Notes: a model not told the origin generated them from the letters alone. A stretch of 64,000 bases of DNA from Chloroflexota bacterium (GCA_014584575.1 JACTMP010000032.1:1-64000); one strand, 5' to 3'; positions 1-8,313 are shown, counted from the stretch's first letter. Numbers and translations are program-made.

Positions 1-2
1 GC

Positions 3-56
3 ACCCTCTTTCAGCGCATTTGGTTGGATTTAGAGGGGTACAAACGATTTGTTTGA
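3..56 (+). CDS. possible C-terminal tail of an upstream gene (partial)
   Basis: The window opens inside a frame that reads TLFQRIWLDLEGYKRFV and then stops at TGA. The composition looks protein-like, while the other two forward frames are less convincing. Seventeen residues are too few for a family assignment, so this is only a candidate 3' end of a gene that begins before the window. The stretch from 57 to 202 holds no other gene I can see. Confidence 0.3.
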   Translation, partial: TLFQRIWLDLEGYKRFV

Positions 57-202
57 CCCCCACATATGCTGTCAACCACATGAATTCCCAAAGAACCATT
101 TCTGGTTTTAATGTTTGCTTTAACTGGTGTGTCGTCTAAAGCCGTTACTTCATGCCAAAACCATTATCTGAGTGGCTATAGTTCTGTTGCGCAGGAATAC
201 CA

Positions 203-1162
203 ATGAGAAACAACCCAGATACCACATATGATTTTCTGACACGAGTATATGCAGTTGTCAAAGTTCTAGCACTAACAACTGTCTCTATAGCTGGTATAGC
301 CGTTTCTATCGTGGCACTGGATATTACAGTCAGTCAGGTATGGGTAAACGTCACCGTACCGTTATATGCCATCGCGATTGTTGGGCTTCCAATTGTTATA
401 GTCTACGGTATATTTATTGTAATCGTACTTATTCTTCTGAAGGATGCCTTAGGGAGTGCTTCGTATTACAAACATAACGCCAGTAACCTTGCGAGATCAG
501 TGGCCTACTTTCAAGATTTGGCATTCAATGACCCTATAACTGGCTTTCCAAACTCAAGAGGATTAGAGCGGGAACTTCGCAAAGAAGGACAGGGAGTTAA
601 TCGCTGTCTGATCCTTTTGGATCTCATGAATTTTGGTCAAGTTAATGACAAACATAGTCATTGGAAAGGGGATGAGTATTTGAGACAGTTTGCGGAGATG
701 GTTGCTTCCAAAAGCCGTCGAGATGAGTTTGTATTTAAGAAAAGGCCCGTTACTAATTGGGAAAAACTCAATGAAGAGGGTGAAAGTGTCAAAACCTTTA
801 GGAAGTATTCTGGTGGTGATGAATTTTACATATTGCTTGAAGGAACTATTGTGGATGGATTAGGCTTTCTAAATCGCCTGCAAAAACGAGCGCCAGAGTT
901 TGAAAAGATGGCCTTTAACATTCTTAAAAGTGAACATCCTTTTGGGTTCCATGCCGGTTTGATAGCTGTTGGTCTAAATGAGGAATTTCAATCCATCAGT
1001 GAGCGATCATCTCAGTGCCTTCAGATAGCAAAAGATAAGGATAATCCTATTCGACTTTACTGGAATAAACAGGAATTGCCCATTATTGAACCGGGATCAT
1101 TCCAAGAGAAAATTCTGAGTGAAAGCCTCATTTTATTCAAGAACAAAGATATTAGACGGTAA
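203..1162 (+). CDS. membrane-anchored GGDEF-domain protein (putative diguanylate cyclase)
   Basis: The 319-aa product has two hydrophobic segments (about residues 20-42 and 52-80) followed by a cytoplasmic GGDEF domain. The domain starts at the DPITGFPN element near residue 110, has the metal-site stretch LILLDLMNF near 136-144 and the signature SGGDEF at 203-208. GGDEF enzymes make cyclic di-GMP from two GTP, and the intact signature suggests activity. About 30 residues rich in charge (RPVTNWEKLNEEGE) are inserted between the metal-site helix and the signature, which is unusual. The gene is AT-rich and contains no ACGGCCGT octamer, unlike most of the window, which hints at transfer. An AGGA element precedes the ATG. 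The neighbouring genes give no pathway clue. Confidence 0.8.
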   Translation: MRNNPDTTYDFLTRVYAVVKVLALTTVSIAGIAVSIVALDITVSQVWVNVTVPLYAIAIVGLPIVIVYGIFIVIVLILLKDALGSASYYKHNASNLARSVAYFQDLAFNDPITGFPNSRGLERELRKEGQGVNRCLILLDLMNFGQVNDKHSHWKGDEYLRQFAEMVASKSRRDEFVFKKRPVTNWEKLNEEGESVKTFRKYSGGDEFYILLEGTIVDGLGFLNRLQKRAPEFEKMAFNILKSEHPFGFHAGLIAVGLNEEFQSISERSSQCLQIAKDKDNPIRLYWNKQELPIIEPGSFQEKILSESLILFKNKDIRR

Positions 1163-1211
1163 TCAGTTCCCATGCTGTAGGTAATATGTTTGCCACTCAA
1201 ATTCTACAAGT

Positions 1212-1607
1212 ATGAAACAATCAATTATTCATGTGGCGTTGGTGGTGCGGGAGTATGATGAGGCGATTGCCTTTTTTTGCCGGAAGCTGCATTTCAGGCT
1301 GGTGGAGGACACCTACCAGCCGGAACAGGACAAACGCTGGGTCGTCGTTGCCCCGCCGGGTTCCGGCGGCACAAACCTACTGTTAGCCCGTGCCACGACG
1401 GCGGAGCAAACGGCCGTGATCGGCCAACAAACAGGTGGGCGCGTCTTCCTCTTCCTGCAAACGGATGACTTCTGGCGCGATTACCACGATATGCTGGCGG
1501 CCGGCATCCACTTTGTCCGCCCGCCTAAAAATGAACCATATGGCACAGTAGCGGTGTTCACAGACCTGTATGGCAATTTGTGGGACCTTATTGAACGGCA
1601 CGGTTAG
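1212..1607 (+). CDS. VOC-superfamily protein (glyoxalase/bleomycin-resistance-like)
   Basis: The 131-aa protein has the paired beta-alpha-beta-beta-beta layout of the vicinal oxygen chelate superfamily. It starts with IIHVALVVREYDEAIAFFCRKLHF and ends with the typical AVFTDLYGNLWDLIE strand containing a metal-type Glu. The His of the first strand (H7) and the C-terminal Glu fit metal ligands. Small single-domain VOC proteins include lyases, dioxygenases and drug-binding proteins, so the substrate cannot be named. The gene ends 27 nt before the GT39-like gene and may share its transcript. It carries the first ACGGCCGT octamer of the window, near 1410. Confidence 0.8.
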   Translation: MKQSIIHVALVVREYDEAIAFFCRKLHFRLVEDTYQPEQDKRWVVVAPPGSGGTNLLLARATTAEQTAVIGQQTGGRVFLFLQTDDFWRDYHDMLAAGIHFVRPPKNEPYGTVAVFTDLYGNLWDLIERHG

Positions 1608-1634
1608 TCACCATTCCCCATTTGCGGTCGCCTC

Positions 1635-3590
1635 ATGCGTAGCTTCGTTACACACAAACTCCTTCTCGTCCTGATCTTGCTGGTGGCCTTTGCCCTGCGC
1701 ATCGTGGGGGTGGTTGGACAGTCGCCGCCGGGTGTGGCCCATGACGAGGTGGCGCACTGGCTGATTGCACGGGATATTCTGGCGGGCAACCATGCCGTTT
1801 ACTTCACGGCCGCTTACGGCCATGAAGCTGGTTATCATTACCTGGAAGCCATTTTCCTTTTGTTACTCGGTGACAACTTGCTGGCGCTGCGGCTGGTGGC
1901 GGCGTTTTGTGGCCTGCTGGGTGTGGTGGTGACGTATGCGCTGGCGAAGCGGTTGTTTGGGGAGACGGTGGCGTTGTTGGCGGCGGGATTGTTGGCGGTG
2001 CTGTTCTGGCCGGTGTTTTACGGCCGTCTCGCCCTCCGGTCTATCTCCTTGCCGGTGATCGCCGGGTTGTCCGCCATTTTCTGGTGGCGAGCCTGGCAAA
2101 GCGACAGGGTGACAGGGTGGCAAGGTGACAAGGTGCAGCCACCCCGACAATTCACCGTGTCACCCCTTCACCTGTTCACCTTGTCAGGTTTTTTTGCCGG
2201 ATTAAGCCTTTACACCTATCTGGCGGCACGGGCTGTGCCCATTTTTTACGCGCTGTTTGTGGTCTATCTGGCGTTGGTTCATCGGCGCGAGTTGAGGGCA
2301 AGATGGCGTGGGGTGGTACTGTTCACGGCCGTGTTCCTCCTCACCGCCTTTCCCCTGTTCTACTACCTGCAAAGCAACCCTGGCGCGGAATTTCGTGTGG
2401 CCGAAGTCAGCCAGCCGCTCAATGAACTACGGGCGGGCAACCCGTCGCCGGTGCTGGTCAATGGGCTGAAGCTGGCCGGCATGTTTGGCGTGGTGGGCGA
2501 CCCCTTGTGGCGGGAAGGGGTGCCCGGTGTACCGGTGTTTGAGCCGCTGCTGGCCTTGCTTTTTTATGGTGGGGTGTTCCTGAGTCTGTGGCGCTGGCGC
2601 GACGGCCGTTACGCCTTTATCTTACTCTGGTTACTGGTCAGTTTGCTGCCCAGTCTGGTCACGATCAACGCCCCCAGCCACATCCGCAGCATCAACGCCC
2701 TGGTCGTTATGTCAATCTTCCCGGCGCTATTTATTCACAGTTTAGGCGAGTTATCCACAGATTTCGCCCGGTTATCCACAAAAAGGGTAAAACTCGGTTT
2801 GACAATCCTGGCCTTCACGTTCTTTTTACTCTATGTCGGCCGCACCCTCTATTTGACGTTTCAGGTATGGCCGACGGGTGGGGACGTACCCTTTGTCTGG
2901 CAAACGGCATTGGCCGAAGCGGCGGCGATTTTGGATGCGGGTGATGGCACGGCCGTGGCCCTGGCCGGTTGGTCGCCCGACACCATGGACAGCCCAACCA
3001 TGACCCTGCTGCGCCAAAACGATGCCACCCTCCTCAGCCATTTCAATCCCCAAGAAGGGCCGCTACTCATCCCGGAAAGTGGGCGGGTGATACGGCCGTC
3101 AGCCCTCCCCCTCGATCCCCACTGGGAAACTCAACTCGCCACTTGGGGTGCGGTCACCACCACTCTCCAACACACCACCTATTACACCCTCCCCGCCATT
3201 CCCGCCGTCACCCCTCAATTCCCCGCCAATACCCCATTTGGCAATGAACTAACCTTTCTCGGCTCCGATCTCACCCCTTCTCACCTCATCACCTATTGGC
3301 GCGTCACGGCCGTGCCCCCCGCGCCGCGCCGCCTCTTCATCCACTTTCTGAACGAAAACGGCCAACAAATCAGCGAGGCATATGCTTTTGACACGGCCGA
3401 TCCCCAATCCCTCTGGTTCCCCCACTGGCAACCCGGCGACCTCCTCCTGCAAAAACAGGAAATCCCCGTCCCCCTGGCCGACGCGGCCTACATCCGCTTG
3501 GGCTGGTTTGATCCCACCACCTGCGATCCTGGCCCTTGCCAAAACCTGCTCACCCCGGCCGATGAACCCTTTCTCCTTCTTGAAAGGTAG
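1635..3590 (+). CDS. GT39/ArnT-like membrane glycosyltransferase
   Basis: The 651-aa polytopic membrane protein resembles the family that transfers sugars from polyprenyl-phosphate donors to lipids or proteins outside the membrane. After the first transmembrane helix comes the loop PPGVAHDEVAHW, where the acidic pair DE sits at the position of the family's catalytic residues. About ten hydrophobic segments follow, and a soluble C-terminal domain of about 180 residues starts near residue 430. The acceptor is unknown. Codons for about RVTGWQGDKVQPPRQFTVSP (2103-2185) consist of a short-word repeat otherwise found between genes in this window, so this loop looks like an in-frame insertion. No Shine-Dalgarno sequence is obvious before the ATG. 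Confidence 0.75.
   Translation: MRSFVTHKLLLVLILLVAFALRIVGVVGQSPPGVAHDEVAHWLIARDILAGNHAVYFTAAYGHEAGYHYLEAIFLLLLGDNLLALRLVAAFCGLLGVVVTYALAKRLFGETVALLAAGLLAVLFWPVFYGRLALRSISLPVIAGLSAIFWWRAWQSDRVTGWQGDKVQPPRQFTVSPLHLFTLSGFFAGLSLYTYLAARAVPIFYALFVVYLALVHRRELRARWRGVVLFTAVFLLTAFPLFYYLQSNPGAEFRVAEVSQPLNELRAGNPSPVLVNGLKLAGMFGVVGDPLWREGVPGVPVFEPLLALLFYGGVFLSLWRWRDGRYAFILLWLLVSLLPSLVTINAPSHIRSINALVVMSIFPALFIHSLGELSTDFARLSTKRVKLGLTILAFTFFLLYVGRTLYLTFQVWPTGGDVPFVWQTALAEAAAILDAGDGTAVALAGWSPDTMDSPTMTLLRQNDATLLSHFNPQEGPLLIPESGRVIRPSALPLDPHWETQLATWGAVTTTLQHTTYYTLPAIPAVTPQFPANTPFGNELTFLGSDLTPSHLITYWRVTAVPPAPRRLFIHFLNENGQQISEAYAFDTADPQSLWFPHWQPGDLLLQKQEIPVPLADAAYIRLGWFDPTTCDPGPCQNLLTPADEPFLLLER
2103..2185. repeat. 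short-word inverted repeat inserted in a coding region
   Basis: The left part repeats the words ACAGGGTG/CAAGGTGA and the right part is CACCCCTTCACCTGTTCACC followed by TTGTC, an imperfect reverse complement (about 18 of 25 matching). It lies in the GT39-like gene and keeps the frame. The same kind of repeat is found between genes elsewhere here, for example 12528-12563. Confidence 0.6.
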
Positions 3591-3623
3591 TGCCCTCGCG
3601 TAACAATTGACGCTCCCCCATAG

Positions 3624-3662
3624 TTAGCATAAAATTAGCCGTATCCGCTAATTTTATGCTAA
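3624..3662. promoter_or_regulatory. 16-bp inverted repeat, likely toxin-antitoxin operator
   Basis: TTAGCATAAAATTAGC (3624-3639) and GCTAATTTTATGCTAA (3647-3662) are exact reverse complements around a 7-nt spacer. The repeat ends 12 nt before the antitoxin ATG and is followed by an AAGGAATG ribosome-binding region. Phd-type antitoxins bind such palindromes to repress their own operon. No T-run follows, so a terminator is less likely. Confidence 0.75.
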
Positions 3663-3674
3663 AAGGAATGACCA

Positions 3675-3965
3675 ATGAATGTTTTACCCACCATCGCGCC
3701 CATCAGTGATATGCGTGTGCGGCAGGCAGAAATTGTGGAAAAAGCCCAACAAGGCCCGGTTGTGCTGGTGGAGCGTGGCAGTAAACCGGCGCTGGTCGTT
3801 ATCTCCCCGGAACTGTGGAACTCGCTGGCAGAGCGGCTGGAATATCTGGAAGATGCCGCGGCCGTTTACAAAAAAAAGTGGGAACTGGCTACCGGTCAAG
3901 ACGAATTGATCGATCTCTCGCCCGAAATGGTGCAGGAATGGTTGGGTGATGGTGTACCGGCTTAG
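3675..3965 (+). CDS. Phd/YefM-family antitoxin
   Basis: The 96-aa protein begins with the Phd/YefM DNA-binding fold (ISDMRVRQAEIVEKAQQGPVV, then VERGSKPALVVISPELW). It ends with a charged tail (DELIDLSPEMVQEWLGDG) that would wrap the toxin. It should neutralise the downstream RelE/ParE-like protein and repress the operon through the perfect palindrome just upstream (3624-3662). The two genes overlap by about 20 nt, the usual arrangement for coupled translation. The start ATG has AAGGA 8-12 nt upstream. Confidence 0.85.
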   Translation: MNVLPTIAPISDMRVRQAEIVEKAQQGPVVLVERGSKPALVVISPELWNSLAERLEYLEDAAAVYKKKWELATGQDELIDLSPEMVQEWLGDGVPA

Positions 3966-4230
3966 AATTTCGCGGGAAGTTCAACACCAAATTGATCGGT
4001 TGCCCGGCAATATACGCCAGCGGGTACGCCGCACGATTGCAGAGTTAGCGCAGGAACCTCGCCCTCCGGCGGCCAAACAAATGGAAGCGGAACTCGCCGG
4101 TTACTATCGCCTCCGCCTTGACGACTACCGCATCATCTACACAATTAACGATGATATTGTCACCGTCGAAGTGATCCGGGTAACAAAACGCACACCAAAA
4201 ACCTATTGGGGACTTGATTTGAACGATTGA
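3949..4230 (+). CDS. RelE/ParE-family toxin
   Basis: The protein of about 93 aa has the RelE/ParE pattern: a helical N-terminus (ISREVQHQIDRLPGNIRQRVRRTI) followed by strands (YYRLRLDDYRIIYTINDDIVTVEVIRVTKR). RelE members cleave mRNA on the ribosome and ParE members poison gyrase. The basic C-terminal strand leans towards RelE, but I cannot decide. I place the start at ATG 3949; a GTG at 3946 is also possible. It overlaps the antitoxin gene. Confidence 0.85.
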   Translation: MVYRLRISREVQHQIDRLPGNIRQRVRRTIAELAQEPRPPAAKQMEAELAGYYRLRLDDYRIIYTINDDIVTVEVIRVTKRTPKTYWGLDLND

Positions 4231-4271
4231 TAATTGTCGTCAAGATGTTGCGATAATCTGGGAATGACATC

Positions 4272-5180
4272 ATGCACCTTAATGAGGCAGCTAAACTATT
4301 AAAGTTCACAAGAGAGGAGATTAAGCTCGCAATTGAGCAAGGTATTGAATTACCAATATCGCAAGAGATTGTTCGTCTAGAAGCTCATTTTATAGGTAAT
4401 GAGTACGACATTGACGAGGAAAGCCTAGACCTCTTTATAAGCAGGTTTCACGAAGAGGAACCTGGTCGCCATCCCCCGGTAAAGGTAAGGAGAGCATTAC
4501 TGATTGAAGCAAGACACAGATGTGCAATATGTGGAGAGGCTACGCCAATAGAATTCCATCACATAATAGAGTTTTCTAAAGTAGGTCATTATGACGTTCG
4601 ACATATGTTAGCATTATGCCCAACTGACCACACTTTATGTAATGGTCATATCGACCAGAAAGCACAATACGAATATAAACGGCGATTGGTTGAGCAGAAA
4701 GCAAGCGAAACTACTCCACAATTTATCCACTCAATTGGTCCACCTTATTTTTCATGGGATGACTTACGACAAGTCATTGTTGAACTACACGAATCAATGG
4801 TAATAAACGATGCAAGTGGGGTAAGCAAATTTGATTTTTCTGAGGTTGACATTGACAAGAAGAATGATCTGAATCGGTTAGGGGATGAGTATTACAGTAC
4901 AGTTATTGTTAGACATGAGCCCTACTTCAATCGCATCAACAATTTTTTAGGCAACCCTCTCAATACACAGATTACAAATTTGTATTACCAAATAGTAGAC
5001 GAAATTCGAGCCAAAATAGCAATAAGTCGTGATGAGCATGAACGTTTTGAAAATTTCATCAATATCTTTGCTGATGCCGCTGTAAGAGATCAAATAAGTG
5101 GGAGGAGCCAGTATCGCCGCACACTTAATATCCTAATGAGCTTCATGTACGTCAATTGCGATATAGGTCGAAAAGAATGA
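4272..5180 (+). CDS. HNH-nuclease effector with ABC-3C-type C-terminal domain
   Basis: The 302-aa protein has three visible parts. Residues 1-60 form a small helical region beginning like an HTH (LNEAAKLLKFTREEIKLAIEQG). Residues about 75-135 form an HNH nuclease domain with CAICGE, the HH pair in IEFHHIIEFS and CPTDHTLCNGH. Residues about 195-302 form an all-helical domain ending in MSFMYVNCDIG, which resembles the C-terminal domain that couples effectors to the ABC-three-component machinery. The inferred role is a DNA-cutting effector released by the ATPase pair downstream. Its stop overlaps the next start as ATGA (5177-5180). The operon is AT-rich and free of the octamer common elsewhere, suggesting it was acquired. 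The ABC-3C reading rests on gene order and motif memory, without a database search. Confidence 0.75.
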   Translation: MHLNEAAKLLKFTREEIKLAIEQGIELPISQEIVRLEAHFIGNEYDIDEESLDLFISRFHEEEPGRHPPVKVRRALLIEARHRCAICGEATPIEFHHIIEFSKVGHYDVRHMLALCPTDHTLCNGHIDQKAQYEYKRRLVEQKASETTPQFIHSIGPPYFSWDDLRQVIVELHESMVINDASGVSKFDFSEVDIDKKNDLNRLGDEYYSTVIVRHEPYFNRINNFLGNPLNTQITNLYYQIVDEIRAKIAISRDEHERFENFINIFADAAVRDQISGRSQYRRTLNILMSFMYVNCDIGRKE

Positions 5181-5431
5181 TACGTCCAACAAAATACATG
5201 AACCTAAGAACCAGCGTTCTTAATATAGCTACAGAAATATTATCTGAGATGCAAAAATCACATATTATTTCTTTGAATGAATTAGATGACCTCGTTCAAA
5301 CTCGAATTGCCAATGCAAGTAGAGTTAACTTCGTTCCAGCTTTGAATCTGCTTTTTTTAATTGGCTGTATTGATTACGATAACGAAACGGATGCAGTTTT
5401 ATACTTGGCGACTTCAGGAGATGAGCAGTGA
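5177..5431 (+). CDS. ABC-3C middle component (MC6-like)
   Basis: The 84-aa protein begins MIRPTKYMNLRTSVLNIATE, the type of start I associate with middle components of ABC-3C systems that pair with DUF2326 ATPases. The rest is a predicted winged-helix-like adaptor (IISLNELDDLVQTR, then NFVPALNLLFLIGCIDYD). I chose ATG 5177 because it gives the 4-nt ATGA overlap with the HNH gene; an upstream ATG at 5156 would only add residues translated from the end of that gene. Its own stop overlaps the next start as GTGA (5428-5431). The inferred job is to link the ATPase to the effector. Confidence 0.7.
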   Translation: MIRPTKYMNLRTSVLNIATEILSEMQKSHIISLNELDDLVQTRIANASRVNFVPALNLLFLIGCIDYDNETDAVLYLATSGDEQ

Positions 5432-7218
5432 AATTTGCTTCAATCTATTCTAACCAAGAGGATATTTTCCCCACAATAATTTTTGATAGAGGCTTCAATG
5501 TTATCTTCGCACAAGTCAAAGACCCAAACGTAAAAGAAAACGACTCGCATAACCTCGGTAAAACATTTCTAATTCAAGTTCTAGATTTTGTCTTATTAGG
5601 TGATATAGATAAGTCACATCCTTTTAAGGAACATCTAGACATTTTTGGCGATTTTATTTTCTACCTGGAACTTGAAGCAGTGAATGAAGCATTTATTACT
5701 ATCCAGCGTGGTGTGCAAAAGGGCCAGATCAACATACATGTGAGTGACCGAAGAAACCAAGATTTGAGAGATCTTCCTGAATCTTCCTGGACATACCCCA
5801 ATCTATCCAAGAAAAGAGCAGAAGTTCAGTTAAATGAATTGCTTGACCTTGAGACATTAGTCCCGTTTAGCTATAGAAAAGGTCTTGGTTACTTTATGCG
5901 TCGCCAAAGCGATTATGACGAGGTATTTAGGATATCAAAATTTCAATACGGTGCCGATAAATATTGGAAACCGTTTGTAGCCCTCCTCTTGGGGTTCGAC
6001 CAAGAATTTGTAACGGCAAAGTATGAAGTCGAGGATAATGTAAAGAAACTAGAAAGCAAATTGGAGCTAATTGAGGAAGAGGCTGGTTCAAAGAACGAAG
6101 AATATGATGAAGTCCGGGGATTGTTTGAAATTAGGCAAAGTAACTTACAGAAAATGAGGGCAGAGCTTGATTCCTTTAGTTTCAGAGAAATTGAATCTCA
6201 AATCAACGAAACGAGTGTCGGATCTATTGAAGTAGAAATTGCTGGCTTAAATGAACAACGCTATACACTTGATTATGAGCTTCAAGAAATTGAAAATTCT
6301 CTTCAATATGAAGCTACCTTTGACATCAAGAACATTCAAGAAGTATTCAATCAAGCCAAGGTTGTGTTGCCTGACTCGCTTATTCGTAGTTATGAAGATC
6401 TTGTAGATTTCAATAGGCGAATATCGGTCGGACGCATTGAAAGGTTACAAGATTTACGAGTTAAGCTCTTTGCTGATAGAGAGCAAATAGAAACTCGTAT
6501 ACGAATACTTGATCGTCAAAGACAAGAAGCATTGCGCATTCTCCAGGCTCAACAAACTCTTCAAAAATACAAAGAACTTCAACGAATACTCATTGAACAT
6601 GAGCGGGAGGTAATTCAACTACAGCAGCGATTATCACAGCTTGACCAAGCTGCTAATACTCAAAAAGAAATTGACGAGGAAAAGAAACATTTGGCTGAAG
6701 CAATTGCAAGGGTACGAACCTCAGTGCGTGAGGAAAATCAAATATATAGTGCAATTAGGCGTACTTTCTCGGAATATGTTGAACGGGTACTAAATGCACC
6801 GGCTTTACTCTCAGTAACCGTAAATCAACATGGCAATCTTGAGTTCAACGTGCGCACCCTAGACAGAAATACTTCTGGACGAGAAACAAGTGAGGCTTTA
6901 GGAACATCATATAAGAAAATCCTGGCTTCCTGCTTTGATCTTACACTTTTAACAGTCTATTCCTCAAGGCAATTCTATCGCTTCGTTTACCATGATGGTA
7001 TCTTTGAAGGTCTTGATAATCGCAGAAAGGTCAGTCTACTTAACTTAGTTCGAGAGGTATGTAATAGTCATGGTATCCAATATATACTCACGGTAATTGA
7101 TTCGGATTTGCCAAGGGATGAAAGAGACAACAAGCTTCTTTTTACACAACAAGAAATCATACGTTCTTTGCATGATAGGGGCGATGAGGGGAGGTTGTTT
7201 AGAACACGTGCATTTTAG
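5428..7218 (+). CDS. DUF2326-type SMC-like ABC ATPase (ABC-3C component)
   Basis: The 596-aa protein has an SMC/Rad50-like plan. A Walker-A-like NLGKTFLI lies at residues 42-49, long coiled coils run from about 190 to 440, and a C-terminal head contains SSRQFYRFVYHDGIFEGLDN and ILTVIDSDLP (Walker-B-like). The FVYHDGIFEG stretch is typical of the DUF2326 domain. Such ATPases sense DNA or nucleoprotein states and in ABC-3C loci are predicted to license a toxic effector, here the HNH protein. Translation starts at GTG 5428, coupled to the preceding gene. Base composition is low in GC across the whole gene. Confidence 0.75.
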   Translation: MKFASIYSNQEDIFPTIIFDRGFNVIFAQVKDPNVKENDSHNLGKTFLIQVLDFVLLGDIDKSHPFKEHLDIFGDFIFYLELEAVNEAFITIQRGVQKGQINIHVSDRRNQDLRDLPESSWTYPNLSKKRAEVQLNELLDLETLVPFSYRKGLGYFMRRQSDYDEVFRISKFQYGADKYWKPFVALLLGFDQEFVTAKYEVEDNVKKLESKLELIEEEAGSKNEEYDEVRGLFEIRQSNLQKMRAELDSFSFREIESQINETSVGSIEVEIAGLNEQRYTLDYELQEIENSLQYEATFDIKNIQEVFNQAKVVLPDSLIRSYEDLVDFNRRISVGRIERLQDLRVKLFADREQIETRIRILDRQRQEALRILQAQQTLQKYKELQRILIEHEREVIQLQQRLSQLDQAANTQKEIDEEKKHLAEAIARVRTSVREENQIYSAIRRTFSEYVERVLNAPALLSVTVNQHGNLEFNVRTLDRNTSGRETSEALGTSYKKILASCFDLTLLTVYSSRQFYRFVYHDGIFEGLDNRRKVSLLNLVREVCNSHGIQYILTVIDSDLPRDERDNKLLFTQQEIIRSLHDRGDEGRLFRTRAF

Positions 7219-7305
7219 GAGATGTTGGTGATTAATAGTAGCCAAGTTGAAGGAGCCAAGTTGTTATACAGTGTGCGAGAGACAACGGAACAAGGGGAGA
7301 TATTT

Positions 7306-7548
7306 ATGCAGAATCAGAGTGATCCTGACGACTATGAATTACGAGATGAGTATGATTTGTCCAAGATGACGATTGCGCCCAAAGGCCGCAATGCACCGGA
7401 ACGGCGAGCCGGGAAAAATGTGGTTTTGCTGGAGCCTGATGTGGTTCAGGCGTTTCCAACAGATGAGGCTGTCAATGAGGCTTTGCGGTTGGTTATGGAG
7501 ATAGTAAAAATCTCTGGCAAATATCGGCCGGAAATTAACCCAGACTAA
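7306..7548 (+). CDS. small antitoxin-like protein, partner not seen
   Basis: The 80-aa protein has a charged N-terminus (YELRDEYDLSKMTIAPKGRN) and a strand-helix end (NVVLLEPDVVQAFPTDEAVNEALRLVMEIV), resembling the ribbon-helix-helix part of orphan BrnA/CopG-like antitoxins. I prefer ATG 7306 because GGGGAGA lies 6-12 nt upstream; a longer frame opens at 7222, directly after the ATPase stop, without usable spacing. No toxin gene is adjacent on the same strand. It may belong to the defence operon or be the leftover half of a toxin-antitoxin pair. Function is not established. Confidence 0.55.
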   Translation: MQNQSDPDDYELRDEYDLSKMTIAPKGRNAPERRAGKNVVLLEPDVVQAFPTDEAVNEALRLVMEIVKISGKYRPEINPD

Positions 7549-7631
7549 AACGCCATTTGGCATTTAGGGCCTGGTTAACCAAAGAAGTGATCCATGAGCT
7601 TTATGTGCTGTGGGGAAAACAGCGGCAATTG

Positions 7632-8027
7632 CTACCCATACAGTTCAAAAGTGGCTTCGGTCGCCAGAACGGAGGCTAATTTTTTATCGCGGGTGAGCAG
7701 GGGGATTTGGGCAGACTGAGCGGTAGCGGTGATCAAAGCGTCCATCCAGCCCAAACCAGTGGCCTGGTACGTCTGCATCCAGTTTCCGGCCAGGCGGGCA
7801 GCGTCTGAACCCAACGGAACAATGGTGAACCGGGCAAACAGGGCTTCATGCCGGGCGACTTCTCCAGGACGCAGCCCACGCCACAACTCGGCTTCGGTGA
7901 TAACGGAAAGATACGGCCGTATTCCACCCCCCACGATCTCATCAAAATAAGGTCTGATGCGCTCACGGCCGTGATAAATATCCAATACGCAGCCGGTGTC
8001 GAAAAACAGTTCGCGCCCCTTACTCAT
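7632..8027 (-). CDS. VapC-type PIN-domain toxin
   Basis: The 131-aa protein has the PIN ribonuclease pattern: an N-terminal Asp in FFDTGCVLDIYHG, an acidic residue in SVITEAELWRGL, and the late acidic pair in GWMDALITATAQS and LLTRDKKLA. VapC toxins cut tRNA or rRNA. I start it at ATG 8027 (MSKGRELFFDTG), which overlaps the antitoxin gene by 8 nt. A longer frame starting near 8108 would only reread antitoxin sequence. Two ACGGCCGT octamers fall inside it, so it shares the genome's style, unlike the ABC-3C operon next door. Confidence 0.85.
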   Translation of the reverse strand: MSKGRELFFDTGCVLDIYHGRERIRPYFDEIVGGGIRPYLSVITEAELWRGLRPGEVARHEALFARFTIVPLGSDAARLAGNWMQTYQATGLGWMDALITATAQSAQIPLLTRDKKLASVLATEATFELYG

Positions 8028-8313
8028 CCAACCACTCACTTTGCCAGCGGGAACGGCCGTCAGCCAGCCACGCATCATCCAGTTCAAGGCGATTGGCCCA
8101 CATGCCAAAACTGCTTTGTACTGCTTGTGCCTCTGCCGAAGAAAGCGGCTTCAAGGCGAAAGCACGGTTATACTCCTCAATGGTCAGGATGACCGCAACC
8201 GGCTTGGCGTCTTTCTCCACAATAATCGGGCCGCCCGTGAGGGATAGTTCTCGTAAAATCCCGCCAAAACGATTTTTCACTTCAGTTGCCGAAAAGGTCT
8301 TTTGAGACATCAT
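8020..8313 (-). CDS. Phd/YefM-family antitoxin
   Basis: The 97-aa protein has the Phd/YefM fold (FSATEVKNRFGGILRELS, then PIIVEKDAKPVAVILTIEEYN) and a C-terminal toxin-binding tail (ELDDAWLADGRSRWQSEWLDE). It overlaps the PIN toxin gene by 8 nt. The ATG at 8313, or the adjacent ATG at 8310, has TTGGAG at a fitting distance; an ATG at 8322 is possible but lacks one. The 8314-8423 stretch upstream shows no further gene. Confidence 0.85.
   Translation of the reverse strand: MMSQKTFSATEVKNRFGGILRELSLTGGPIIVEKDAKPVAVILTIEEYNRAFALKPLSSAEAQAVQSSFGMWANRLELDDAWLADGRSRWQSEWLDE

Noticed and set aside
7555-7640. Coding remnant reading about LTKEVIHELYVLWGKQRQLLP
   Set aside because: No start, no family match and it overlaps the end of the VapC gene; too weak to call a gene.
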